This document shows, piece after piece, positions 7,447 through 16,725 of a stretch of DNA of 64,000 nt. Numbering within the stretch: position 1 is the stretch's first letter; every line of letters begins with the position of its first letter. Origin of the DNA: Prevotella sp. UBA6994 (GTDB lineage Bacteria > Bacteroidota > Bacteroidia > Bacteroidales > Bacteroidaceae); assembly GCA_002449845.1 (NCBI GenBank), contig DJXW01000034.1:1-64000 (forward strand). Reading direction: 5' to 3'. A program made the position numbers and the translations under genes. The notes below the pieces were generated by a model that did not search any database, had not been told where the DNA came from, and worked only from the letters and a program-made list of their open reading frames with translations.

Positions 7447-8396
7447 TCTATTTCATTTATTAAACGTTCAACTTCACCTTCTACTCGTGGGTCAGCATCC
7501 TCACGCAGTGAAATGGCCAATGATAACCTGTCCACCCATTCGACTTCCGTACCAATGCTGGTGACAGGTGGGTATTTCCATGCTTCAATGATGATGTTGC
7601 CGTCATACTGATTGGGACGTACTATGACACCTGATGCCCTGAAATCCCGAAGTTGTTTGACGGTCATCATGATTATCTTTTCTGGATCAGGATTGAGCCA
7701 AGTGTAATGTGCCAGGGCATTGATGCCACATGTCGTGAAATGCTCTTCAGTCAATAATTCATCGCAGAAAATGCGCTCTTCAACAGGATTAACGAGGAAG
7801 GGTTGGGCAAGTTCCCACAGTTCCTTTCCCGTACTGCCGAAGTGGATGACCTTCCGTTTTGAGCCATCTGATACTTTCTGGCACAGCCCCAAGTCTTCAA
7901 GGCAAGTAACGCCAAGCGTAATGCTTGAGTATGAATATGGCATCTTATCCTCTATATCACGTGCAGCATGTCCTTCGATACTCTCTATCTGTAGATGATA
8001 GAGCAGCAGGTATTGGGCGACTGGTGACAGTGCTTTAGCCTGTTTGGTTTTACGGATGCGTTCATTAGCCAGAAGCATCGGCAAATGAACGTATTTGTCT
8101 GAGACGACGAAATAAACGTCTTTGTCAATGAGTCTTTGCCGTTCATAGGCAGGACATGCCGGCAACAAAAAGACGATGGGAAGCTTAAATAATGAAGTTA
8201 GGTTGCTTGCCGTGGCAGATAAGCTGCGTGGTGCAGCTACCTTGCCCTTTGGTTCAGCGAAAAGCAAAGGCATACCATGGAACTCTCCATCGTAGAACTT
8301 GTACGTCAACGAGTCTCCGATGGTGACACCTTTCATCTGTGCCTTGCTTCGTTCTTGCAACTGTATAGGTCTTCCTAATATGACAACATCTTTCAT
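7434..8396 (-). CDS. AbiEi-like antitoxin / winged-helix regulator
   Basis: 320 aa. The middle (about residues 120-180, from LSPVAQYLLLYHLQ to GLCQKVSDGS) reads as a winged helix-turn-helix; the flanking parts have no motif I recognise. It overlaps the nucleotidyltransferase toxin gene by 13 bp, and the order antitoxin then toxin is that of AbiE systems, where AbiEi both neutralises the toxin and represses its own operon through inverted repeats. An inverted repeat covers the promoter at 8412-8455, in line with that role. It could alternatively be annotated as a MarR-like regulator. Confidence 0.6.
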   Translation of the reverse strand: MKDVVILGRPIQLQERSKAQMKGVTIGDSLTYKFYDGEFHGMPLLFAEPKGKVAAPRSLSATASNLTSLFKLPIVFLLPACPAYERQRLIDKDVYFVVSDKYVHLPMLLANERIRKTKQAKALSPVAQYLLLYHLQIESIEGHAARDIEDKMPYSYSSITLGVTCLEDLGLCQKVSDGSKRKVIHFGSTGKELWELAQPFLVNPVEERIFCDELLTEEHFTTCGINALAHYTWLNPDPEKIIMMTVKQLRDFRASGVIVRPNQYDGNIIIEAWKYPPVTSIGTEVEWVDRLSLAISLREDADPRVEGEVERLINEIEWKD

Positions 8397-8411
8397 TTTA
8401 ATTATTCTGAT

Positions 8412-8455
8412 TCATTTTAATACACCATTAAAACGATGCAAAAGTATTAAAATGA
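8412..8455 (-). promoter_or_regulatory. Palindromic operator and -7 box of the AbiE-like operon
   Basis: Perfect 12-bp inverted repeat TCATTTTAATAC / GTATTAAAATGA (8412-8423 / 8444-8455). The minus-strand -7 box TACTTTTG (8439-8446) lies between and into the right arm. A further CATTTTAAT lies at the start codon (8394-8402). This arrangement fits autorepression by the AbiEi-like protein. Confidence 0.6.
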
Positions 8456-8668
8456 TCTGATATGACCAAAGGTTTTCTCATTTTTTTTTGCTTTATGCAT
8501 GAAACAAAAAGAATTTTATATCTATTTTTGACAGCGAAATCGAAAAAAATGCAAAGAAGATGTATGGGTGAGCATTACAAACACACATGTTTGGGTGATA
8601 ATCGTTAAATAATTCGTCTTTTTAACATTTTTACCGTATCAACCCATCATAAAATAAAGAAAAAGATG

Positions 8669-8676
8669 TATTTTTG
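8669..8676 (+). promoter_or_regulatory. -7 promoter box of the XRE / STAND / protease operon
   Basis: TATTTTTG matches TAnnTTTG, 29 bp before the ATG at 8705. Transcription would start near 8683. The region 8397-8704 between the two divergent operons otherwise holds only A/T-rich sequence. Confidence 0.6.
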
Positions 8677-8704
8677 CATTCGCAAATAAATATTGAATGC
8701 GGTT

Positions 8705-9025
8705 ATGAGCAAAACGACGATGAGTACAAAGCTTCCCAGAAAACTTGAACTAAAGATGCAAACAGTTGGTGAGCAAATCAAGTTGGCCCGTTTGCGTCGC
8801 AATCTTAGTATGGCTCAGATTGCAGAGCGTGCGACCTGCTCTCCACTTACAATTGCCCGTATTGAGAAAGGTGCGCCGACAGTAGCTATTGGTATTTATC
8901 TGCGTGTACTCTACGCCTTGCAACTCGACAATGACATCCTGTTGCTGGCACAGAGGGATGAAATGGGTAGAGCCTTACAGGATCTTGCACTGAAACATCG
9001 TGAACGTGCATCTAAAAAGCAATAA
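8705..9025 (+). CDS. XRE-family (HipB-like) helix-turn-helix regulator
   Basis: About 106 aa from the ATG at 8705; the upstream TTG at 8693 is a less likely start. The helix-turn-helix is clear: GEQIKLARLRRNLSMAQIAE followed by CSPLTIARIEKG, then a dimerisation-like LRVLYALQLDNDILLL. The C-terminus is basic and likely flexible. It looks like HipB antitoxins, but no HipA kinase follows. Instead the STAND NTPase gene begins 48 bp downstream on the same strand, so this is probably the transcriptional controller of that defence operon. Confidence 0.8.
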   Translation: MSKTTMSTKLPRKLELKMQTVGEQIKLARLRRNLSMAQIAERATCSPLTIARIEKGAPTVAIGIYLRVLYALQLDNDILLLAQRDEMGRALQDLALKHRERASKKQ

Positions 9026-9073
9026 TGCTATATTTATGCGGATCTCAACTGGTTTGAACAAATAGCAAGAATA

Positions 9074-12000
9074 ATGAATAAGCGTATCTTTCCTGATTGG
9101 AAATCTTTTGAGTATAAGTACCGGGGTCGCGAACAGGATGCGTTCGAGGATCTCGCACGTGCTCTTTTCCGAAAGGAAATGGGCATAAGGTATGGTTTGT
9201 TTCAAAGGATAAACCATAAGGGAAACGAGACAGATGTTATAGAGAAGGATAACAAAGTATGTGGCTTCCAAGCAAAGTTCTTTGACAATAGGATAGATGC
9301 TGATAACATCATTAGTTCGATGAGGAATGCCAAAGAAAGTCATCCAAAACAAACACATTATTACATTTATTGTAATCACGCATTTGGGAATCCTCATAGA
9401 AGAAAGGGAACCAAGAAATCAGACCCGATACCAGACCAAACCTTAGTTGAAGAAAAGATAACGAAGGTCGCTGATGAATTAGGCTTAACCATAGTCTGGA
9501 AAATGGATAGGGCTATTTTGGATGAAGTCAATGAAGAATCATGGATAAATGATGTGTTCTTCAGTGTAGAAGGTAGACTTGAAGCTTTGATAGAAGAGGA
9601 ACGACAACATACGGAGATTGCTTTCAATAGTATAAACTATGCATGTTCATTCAATAACCGTTCAATTCATATCGACCGAAGCGATATCCTTTCTCAGGTT
9701 GAGAATGCGAATCCGTCAACACTCTACGTCATTCATGGTGACGGCGGTTGCGGAAAGACGGCAATTCTGCATGAATTATTTGATAAGAAGGGAGATATGT
9801 ATCCCATCTGTTATAGAAAGGCTTCTTCTCTGAATGTGAAGAATCTGGCGGCTGTATTCCATTTAGGAGATTTATACACCTTCCCAGACTTCAAAGAAGC
9901 TTATAAGGACTGTGAGCGGAAATATTTCATTATTGACTCAGCAGAGCATCTTGACGAAATTGAGGATGGAACCATACTCCCATCCTTAGTAAGAGGTCTG
10001 ATGGAAGCGCATTGGTGTATCGTTTTCACTGTGCGAAATGTTTTCCTCAGTGATTTGTTGAATCTTCTAAAGTACGAGTTCCATCAAGTTCAGATTAACA
10101 AGATTGATGTTGGCATATTACCAGAGAACCAACTAAGGATTATAGCCAGGATTAACGGTATTCAATTGCCTGCAGATAGAATCCTGTTTGACAGAATCAG
10201 AAACCTGTTCTATTTCGATTTGTACACGCAGTATTATGCTGAGATAGACCATCAATACAGTGATCGCGATTTCTTAAAATTAGTATGGGACAAAAAAATC
10301 AGAGGAAAGAATAATCGTATAGGCTACCTACGTGAAAGTTTGTTCGAGTCATTCATAGAAGACCGAATCAAGGCAAATTCCTTCTTCTTACCAGCAACGA
10401 AGTATATCAACGAAGAGTTTGATACGCTAATATCGGAAGAGATTATCGCAGATGACCCGGGTCTAGGCTTATTTATTACTCATGACATCTTTGAAGAGTG
10501 GGGCTTGTATCGTATCATTGATAAAAAATGGGAAGATAAAGATTCTATACAAGGCTTCCTGACAGCCTTGGGTGATACCCGAGCTGTGCGACGTGCATTC
10601 AGATTATGGCTGAAAGATAAGGTAATTGTCAGTCCTGATTCTATTCAATCGCTTACCCAAGCATCCTTCTTGTCAGATATACCAGGAATATGGAAAGAAG
10701 AAGTGTTGTGCGCTATTTTATTGTCAGATAAGGCACAGTTGTTCCTATCTCCGTATGAACATCAGATACTAAACAATACGGATGGCCTTGCAGAAAAAGT
10801 TATATGGTCTTTGCGAGTAGGTTGCCTATACGTAACGGATGTTATAAGTTATAAAGACTACTATTTGCCTCGTTATGCACCCATTGGATCTGGTTGGGAG
10901 TACATTATCGATTTGCTATTCAAACATCAAGATGAGGCGAAACTGTCTATCTGGCTACCCGCATTGAATGATTGGGTAAAAGGTAATTCGAGAGGGGAAA
11001 CAACTCGCAAGATTGGATTGATGGTGATAGCCTATTATAAAAGCGAGGCATATCAAAAAGAATACTATTGGGACAGAAATAGTAAGACGATTCACGAAAT
11101 CCTTAACAATACTGTATGGGAGATAAAAGAAGAACTATCAGAATTGCTTTATAGTCGCAAAGGTTATGATGAACGTAGGAATGGCTTGATAGAGTTTGTC
11201 TTGAAAGAGACTTTTGGAGCCATGAACATTCATCTAGCTATACCTCAAACGGTAGCAGACTTATGCATATACTACTGGAGAGAAAGGCCCGATGAGGAAG
11301 ACCGCTATCAATATCGTTCCAGGTCAATGGAAACGGGATATGGGTTGGATATTTATGTGGATATGTTAAAATATTTTCCTTCTGGTGCAAATCAAACACC
11401 GACAACAACGTTATTGGCTGCCAACGAAACCATTGCTATAGATTTCATTATCCGCCTAATGAATAAGTGCGTGAAATCTTATTCGGAATCTGGCTACGAT
11501 ATACTTGAGAAGGTAGAGATAACAGATGGGGAAGACAAAAAGAATTGGCAATGGCACTCATTCGGGCTATGGTGTATGTATAGGGGGACTGGCTCTCCTG
11601 TAGCACCATATTGTTTGCAGTCTGTCCATATGGCTCTGGAACAATATCTTCTGAAGAAGTCTAAATCAGGCGAATTTGAACGGTGTGAAGCCGTTATGCA
11701 AAGACTTTTATTTGAGTGTCATTCATCATCGGTCTCTGCTGTAGTGGGAAGTGTTGTGCTGGCATATCCAAATGAGTATTGGAGAATAGCTCTGATATTG
11801 TTTAGAACAATTGAATTCATACAGATAGATTCACATAGGGCCTTGCGTGAAAATGAAGCGAAAACACTTTATCAAATAAGCGGTGACCTTAATCCGAATG
11901 TATTAAAAGAGCGACTGGAAACATGTAAGCAAGAATTCCGAAAAATCCACTTGGAGAATATCTGTTTGAACTACCAGTTTGTTGGTACAAAGTGTCTTTC

Positions 12001-13549
12001 AAATAAAGATAATGAGAAACTGATACAAACACTATATGGGATACTTGATATACACCGTAAGCTTTTGAGGAAAACAAAGGGCGAAGAAAAAGAGTTGTTG
12101 GAGATTCAAATGTCTCGCATGGATCGCAGACGTTTGAAGGTAAGAAGTACAGAACGGGTTGAAGGCGGACTTGCTATACAATTTGAGACGAAGCTTACTA
12201 AAGGATCTCGGAAAAGAAGTGAGGAATCGGATCAGTTGAATCAGGATATGTATAGGTATTTAGGGCTTCTGAATTGGGCGATGGCCAAATTAAGAGGCGA
12301 GGCACTTGTCGGAAACAAGTACATGGATAATCCCATATTGGTATTGAAAGATGCCCAAGAGATGCAGAAAGAACAGGAGTCAGGTCGAAGAGGATTTATA
12401 ACCGACGCCTATACATTAGAGTGGGTGAGTGCTGGTCTAATTAGGTTCCATGCTGAGCAATTAAGCAGAAAAGACTTATTGTGGTGTAAAACGATTATTG
12501 ATAAGAAGTTGTCAAATATGTCTCTACCCATCAATACATTGGACGGAACTACGGCATGTATTCAGGTTATACCACAAATGATAGTATTGTTCCCAGAGGA
12601 TAAAGAAAAATATGCTGAGCTTCTTTTCAAGTGTTTAATGATGCCTGCTTATGGTGGAGCGGATGCGTGCGATTATGCTGTCGCTGCAATCCAATCATCT
12701 GATTTGTGGGTAAAAGATGCAGCATTGATAAAGGATATTTTAGAGAGATATATTAAAGACGAGTCATTAAAGACACTACACTCTTATCATTTGAAAGTCA
12801 TATTTGGACTTATACCTCATTCACCGGACAAGGAAACGACAGATATTGCTGTAAAGTATTTGAAAGTCCTGCCAGAGCTTATTAAATCTCATGAATATGA
12901 AATGCAAGGAATGTTTGACGTGGTGATTTATCTGGTAAAATTGTTTATGCACACTGAAAGTACAGAGATTCTACATTGTTTACCTTATACTTTTCCGATT
13001 ATTAAAGAAAGCCATTTGGGGTCCTCATATCTGACTCGTTTTATTCTAGAAGAAGAATACTGTAGGAAACCAGATCGATTCTGGTTGATTTGGAATACGT
13101 TCAGAGAGCCAATAATGGAATCGGGGACTTATTGTGATAATCAGGAATTGAGAACTTATACTCTAAATACAGAATGGAAAGATGGTGTGAAAGAATGGCA
13201 TTCTCTACGAAAAAAAGATGTCGGATTCTATACATATTTAGCAGAGCATTCAGCTGGAAATGCTGTGGTGTTTGAAGGCTTAGTTAAAGTTTTGATAACA
13301 ATAGCAAGTGGGTATAAGACTGAGGGTATGGCGTGGATTGCAAAGGCCATTAACCAATGTCCGACGATGAATCTGAATGGAACGCTATCTTTGATGTATC
13401 TTGAACTTGTTATGATGCCATATGTTTATACAAACAAGATGCAAATCAGGAAGAATCCAGAATTGTTAGCGCAGGTTAGGACTATTCTGAATTTTATGGT
13501 GACAAAGAGTTCGGTTACTGGTTATATGCTGCGGGATATGGTGAATTAA
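9074..13549 (+). CDS. Mrr-like nuclease / STAND NTPase fusion (Avs-like)
   Basis: 1491 aa, three parts. Residues 1-160 resemble a PD-(D/E)XK (Mrr-type) nuclease: E25 in FEDLAR, E52-T-D54 in GNETDVI and Q66-A-K68 in GFQAKFF. Residues 195-500 form a STAND-type P-loop NTPase with Walker A HGDGGCGKT (221-229), Walker B KYFIID ending at D288, and a sensor-like FTVRN about residue 316. The remaining ~950 residues are helical with no catalytic motif, as expected for a sensor of repeats. In known Avs proteins the C-terminal part binds a phage protein and the nuclease then degrades DNA. This one resembles Mrr-STAND (AVAST type 4-like) proteins in layout, though homology was not tested. It lies 11 bp upstream of a metalloprotease gene. 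Confidence 0.75.
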   Translation: MNKRIFPDWKSFEYKYRGREQDAFEDLARALFRKEMGIRYGLFQRINHKGNETDVIEKDNKVCGFQAKFFDNRIDADNIISSMRNAKESHPKQTHYYIYCNHAFGNPHRRKGTKKSDPIPDQTLVEEKITKVADELGLTIVWKMDRAILDEVNEESWINDVFFSVEGRLEALIEEERQHTEIAFNSINYACSFNNRSIHIDRSDILSQVENANPSTLYVIHGDGGCGKTAILHELFDKKGDMYPICYRKASSLNVKNLAAVFHLGDLYTFPDFKEAYKDCERKYFIIDSAEHLDEIEDGTILPSLVRGLMEAHWCIVFTVRNVFLSDLLNLLKYEFHQVQINKIDVGILPENQLRIIARINGIQLPADRILFDRIRNLFYFDLYTQYYAEIDHQYSDRDFLKLVWDKKIRGKNNRIGYLRESLFESFIEDRIKANSFFLPATKYINEEFDTLISEEIIADDPGLGLFITHDIFEEWGLYRIIDKKWEDKDSIQGFLTALGDTRAVRRAFRLWLKDKVIVSPDSIQSLTQASFLSDIPGIWKEEVLCAILLSDKAQLFLSPYEHQILNNTDGLAEKVIWSLRVGCLYVTDVISYKDYYLPRYAPIGSGWEYIIDLLFKHQDEAKLSIWLPALNDWVKGNSRGETTRKIGLMVIAYYKSEAYQKEYYWDRNSKTIHEILNNTVWEIKEELSELLYSRKGYDERRNGLIEFVLKETFGAMNIHLAIPQTVADLCIYYWRERPDEEDRYQYRSRSMETGYGLDIYVDMLKYFPSGANQTPTTTLLAANETIAIDFIIRLMNKCVKSYSESGYDILEKVEITDGEDKKNWQWHSFGLWCMYRGTGSPVAPYCLQSVHMALEQYLLKKSKSGEFERCEAVMQRLLFECHSSSVSAVVGSVVLAYPNEYWRIALILFRTIEFIQIDSHRALRENEAKTLYQISGDLNPNVLKERLETCKQEFRKIHLENICLNYQFVGTKCLSNKDNEKLIQTLYGILDIHRKLLRKTKGEEKELLEIQMSRMDRRRLKVRSTERVEGGLAIQFETKLTKGSRKRSEESDQLNQDMYRYLGLLNWAMAKLRGEALVGNKYMDNPILVLKDAQEMQKEQESGRRGFITDAYTLEWVSAGLIRFHAEQLSRKDLLWCKTIIDKKLSNMSLPINTLDGTTACIQVIPQMIVLFPEDKEKYAELLFKCLMMPAYGGADACDYAVAAIQSSDLWVKDAALIKDILERYIKDESLKTLHSYHLKVIFGLIPHSPDKETTDIAVKYLKVLPELIKSHEYEMQGMFDVVIYLVKLFMHTESTEILHCLPYTFPIIKESHLGSSYLTRFILEEEYCRKPDRFWLIWNTFREPIMESGTYCDNQELRTYTLNTEWKDGVKEWHSLRKKDVGFYTYLAEHSAGNAVVFEGLVKVLITIASGYKTEGMAWIAKAINQCPTMNLNGTLSLMYLELVMMPYVYTNKMQIRKNPELLAQVRTILNFMVTKSSVTGYMLRDMVN

Positions 13550-13560
13550 ATAAGTAAGAT

Positions 13561-14565
13561 ATGTCTATCGCAATTCAAACATCATTTTTTGATTATAAGG
13601 ATCTTTTCCTGCCTGTTCAGGCACTTCGTGATGTCAGCATGGAACATGTGTTGGGAATAGATGAGATCTATGAGGCTGCAACTATTGAGTGCGATACCAA
13701 CGGACTATCAAAAGGAATCTTGTTCTTTGAGGAAAGAAATGGTATTATGACGCCTGCTGAAATTTCGCCCGTAAATGGTGAGTATCAGATTGCCATTTCA
13801 TTGACCTTTTGCCAGTTCGTATGGGCGGTGGGACTATATATGACTGTTTACTTTGACAATGTTGTACAGATTCCTAACATGAATGCTGCAGGCACTAATA
13901 TTCATGGGTATAAGGCTAATAAGGATTATCTCGAATATGCTAATGAACAATTTAGACTTGCTCGATCCCTTATTTGGGGGTACAATCACGATGTTTTTTT
14001 TGAGTTGCCAAATATTTGTGATCCGTTGGAGTTTAGAGAACCAGTTGGAAAGGCTAATGGAATTCTGGTTGGTGGAGTAGCTTTTTTGTTTTGTCATGAG
14101 CTATCGCACAATATACTTGGTCATACACACAAAGAATCTACTGATGATGAATCCGTAGCAGAGGAAACTGCGGCGGATAACTACGCAATAGAGTTACTCT
14201 CTAATACGTTCGATGGCGATTTTGGATTTAATCATAAAGTAGGTGCTGTTACAGTGTTGTGCTCGTTACTTGTGATGGGTAAAGATAGTATCAGCGGAGG
14301 CTCCAGACATCCGCACATGGACTATCGTATTCGAATGATGATGACGAAGCTTAATCTACATGAGATGGATTGTTTGTGGGGATATGTAGGGAGTGCGCTC
14401 CGTTTGTGGCTATTGGTATATGGCGGTTTAACCATACAAGAGGATATGAATACTGGAGGATTCAATTTTTATAAGGATTTTTATGAACATTATTTGAGAC
14501 TGCTAACACAGGTGAGAGAGCAGCGTTATCCAAAGTTGGTTAAACCTGTATGGTATGTGGAATAA
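13561..14565 (+). CDS. Lit-like zinc metalloprotease (peptidase U49-type)
   Basis: 334 aa, no signal peptide. The zinc motif HELSH lies at residues 179-183, followed by GHTH and, about 20 residues on, EETAADNYA (201-209), whose acidic residues could supply the third ligand. This HExxH plus E-x-x-A-D layout is that of M48-like peptidases and of Lit, the E. coli phage-exclusion protease that cleaves EF-Tu. It begins 11 bp after the STAND gene and is surely co-transcribed, so it is either a second effector or a maturation or control factor for the NTPase. The true substrate is unknown. Confidence 0.65.
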   Translation: MSIAIQTSFFDYKDLFLPVQALRDVSMEHVLGIDEIYEAATIECDTNGLSKGILFFEERNGIMTPAEISPVNGEYQIAISLTFCQFVWAVGLYMTVYFDNVVQIPNMNAAGTNIHGYKANKDYLEYANEQFRLARSLIWGYNHDVFFELPNICDPLEFREPVGKANGILVGGVAFLFCHELSHNILGHTHKESTDDESVAEETAADNYAIELLSNTFDGDFGFNHKVGAVTVLCSLLVMGKDSISGGSRHPHMDYRIRMMMTKLNLHEMDCLWGYVGSALRLWLLVYGGLTIQEDMNTGGFNFYKDFYEHYLRLLTQVREQRYPKLVKPVWYVE

Positions 14566-15017
14566 CGAAAAAGATTTTTGTGTTTATGTCATAAAAGACA
14601 GTAAAATACTATAAAAAGGAAATAGAAATAGTTTGTTTTATTTGGATATTTTTACAACACTAGGTTATTTGAGATATAAGCCAAGAAAAATCTTATCAAC
14701 TATTATCTGGTTTTGTGGCACTTGATTTTTGTCGATAGCAAGAGGATCTATGTTCAGGAATTAGAAATGAGATAACCCCAATAAGTAACCTATTCCAATT
14801 CATACTGATTTATAACTACCATTATTCTGCTCGGAATATGATGATAACTTTTTTAAGTTAATTGAAATAGGGACGTTTGCTTTCAATCTCTAAAGACATC
14901 TTCGGTATAGTTGGCGTTTTTATACTACGCAGAAGTTCTTAAAAGATAAGATTGAGGATTTTGTTCCCCAATCTTATCCATAATATTCAAAGGTGTGCTA
15001 TTGCTTTTTATTACGTT
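14566..15017. other. Intergenic region between convergent operons
   Basis: No gene seen in 450 bp of A/T-rich sequence apart from the hairpin at 14945-14978. A short remnant of an older element is possible but nothing translates convincingly. Confidence 0.6.
14945..14978. terminator. Bidirectional hairpin between protease and recombinase genes
   Basis: Perfect 10-bp stem GATAAGATTG / CAATCTTATC with a 14-nt loop, placed between convergent genes. No long T-tract, so only a tentative terminator. Confidence 0.45.
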
Positions 15018-16112
15018 CTACAATTTGAGAACCGTTTTACGCAACTGTTCATCAGATAGCTGGGCATAAACCTGTGTGCTCGAAACTGATTTATGTCCCA
15101 TCAGTTTGGCAATCGTATAAATGTCAGTACCTTTATTCAATAACAACATAGCAAAGGAATGTCTAAAACAGTGAAAAGTAATGTGCTTTTTGATATTTGC
15201 CTTATCTATCATCAAAGGAATCTCTTTGTTCAACATATATTCTGTAAGACCAGGAAAAACACGGGGACCCTCTTTCCTGATTGAACGCAATAGTTTTGTT
15301 GCAGACGTAGACAACGGTAGGCTGATTGCTTTTTTCGTCTTGTGTATAGTAAGACTAATGCTTGATTTGTTCTTGTACCGTAAATTGATGTCTTTCCATT
15401 CAAGATAGATTATATCAGCTCTTCTTAGTCCTGTATAAATAGACAAGAGTGCAGCTTGCTTAATCATTATATTTTCTGAATAATCAAGATTCTCCAATTG
15501 TTGTATTTCGTTTTCTTCAAGATATTCTTTCTTGTTGTCATGATTCCAATGTATTCTCTTAACATCAGCTGCTATGTTGTTTTGTAAAATTCCGTCCTTG
15601 TAGGCAAGTCCGACAACTGAAAGGAATGCGTTGAAATATGCAGCTGCAGTATTGTGTTTAAGTTTGCTATTCCTTTTACAGCCAGTCTCTTTAATCAGGA
15701 ATTTTGAGTATTTTTCGCAGAAACTTACGGATAAATCTTTGAAACTGCATTTTTTGTTGCAAAATCTTTTGAAGTGTTTATAACTGCAGATGTACTTGAT
15801 GCCATAGTATTCGCAGCAATTTCGGAAATAATCAAGAAAACTTCCGTTTAGTTGTCCTTTCAATATAAAGGAATAATCCTTTTTAACCATCCGCATATAC
15901 CTGTCGCATCTAATAGCCTCCGCTATTTCATCAATCATGGCATTATGCTCTCTTTGGATTTCGTTAGCAGGATTTACATATTTTTCCAGATTCAAGAACT
16001 CATACCTGACTTCTTCTCCCTTTGGATTGATGAAAACAGGATTGTATTCCAAAAACACAGATAACATAGTTCCTTTGCATTTTTTCTTGGTTCGAATTGT
16101 TACCCTATTCAT
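15018..16112 (-). CDS. Tyrosine recombinase / integrase
   Basis: 364 aa. An N-terminal SAM-like core-binding domain (about residues 80-180) precedes the catalytic domain with R230 in TGLRRADI, a lysine near 260 (IHKTKK), H314 and R317 in HCFRHSF, H340 in MGHKS and the nucleophile Y349 in TQVYAQLS. All catalytic positions are intact, so it should be active. The family serves mobile elements and conjugative transposons of Bacteroidota. Its start overlaps the excisionase-like gene by eight bases. It most likely moved the defence island on its left; one of the 17-bp repeats lies just beyond its partner gene. Confidence 0.9.
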   Translation of the reverse strand: MNRVTIRTKKKCKGTMLSVFLEYNPVFINPKGEEVRYEFLNLEKYVNPANEIQREHNAMIDEIAEAIRCDRYMRMVKKDYSFILKGQLNGSFLDYFRNCCEYYGIKYICSYKHFKRFCNKKCSFKDLSVSFCEKYSKFLIKETGCKRNSKLKHNTAAAYFNAFLSVVGLAYKDGILQNNIAADVKRIHWNHDNKKEYLEENEIQQLENLDYSENIMIKQAALLSIYTGLRRADIIYLEWKDINLRYKNKSSISLTIHKTKKAISLPLSTSATKLLRSIRKEGPRVFPGLTEYMLNKEIPLMIDKANIKKHITFHCFRHSFAMLLLNKGTDIYTIAKLMGHKSVSSTQVYAQLSDEQLRKTVLKL

Positions 16113-16698
16113 AATGTCCCTCCTTCCATCTGATTATGCCTTGTCTGTTGAATAATATAACTCCGTTGGCATGCTTTATGTGTACAATGTTCTGCGCAAC
16201 AGCGTTAAACAGATCCTTCTTTTTCATTTTGTAGCCTATTTCTACCTCATTGATGTCAAGCCATAGCTTGATAAAACATGATTCTTCTGTCCAGGCTTTC
16301 AAAACGTCATCTTTTGAATAGCGTTTGAGCCAGCCAACATGGTATGACTTGATATTATATCTCTCCACGAAACTTAATAACCAGCTCCTTCCCATGCCTG
16401 TGTAATTCATTAAGCCATAGATGGAAAAAGAAGACTCTCCGATAGGTGATGAGGGAGTTTCTAGTAGATGTGAATACCAGTGGACAAAGTCTGTCCATTT
16501 GACCTTTCTACCATCGTTTTCAATTAATGATGGAATCACGCCGTTTTTAACTAAACGGTAAATGTAGCTTTTAGTGTACCCGGAAAGACAAACAATCTCA
16601 CCAATTGTGAGATAGCCCTTGGATACAACATGCTGCCACTCTACATCCAAACTATCGTATGGATTGTAGTAATGTTTGAAATGCTTGTAATTACTCAT
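16105..16698 (-). CDS. Excisionase-like helix-turn-helix protein
   Basis: About 197 aa from the ATG at 16698; a GTG at 16713 is possible but lies in a palindrome. Residues 30-60 (YLTIGEIVCLSGYTKSYIYRLV region) form a MerR/excisionase-type helix-turn-helix, followed by a wing-like VKNGVIPSLIENDGRKVKW. A second, similar helical segment (YGLMNYTGMGRSWLLSFVER) may be another DNA-binding unit. Overlap with the recombinase gene implies joint expression and a role in directing excision or element regulation. Confidence 0.65.
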   Translation of the reverse strand: MSNYKHFKHYYNPYDSLDVEWQHVVSKGYLTIGEIVCLSGYTKSYIYRLVKNGVIPSLIENDGRKVKWTDFVHWYSHLLETPSSPIGESSFSIYGLMNYTGMGRSWLLSFVERYNIKSYHVGWLKRYSKDDVLKAWTEESCFIKLWLDINEVEIGYKMKKKDLFNAVAQNIVHIKHANGVILFNRQGIIRWKEGHYE

Positions 16699-16707
16699 AA
16701 TTATTGA

Positions 16708-16725
16708 TGTCACTTTTGTGTGACA
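16708..16725. promoter_or_regulatory. Palindrome upstream of the excisionase/recombinase operon
   Basis: TGTCAC / GTGACA with a 6-nt spacer, 10 bp upstream of the chosen start codon at 16698. A likely protein-binding site for operon control. Confidence 0.4.

Noticed and set aside
8705..9025. HipB antitoxin of a HipBA pair
   Set aside because: No HipA kinase follows; the next gene is the STAND NTPase.
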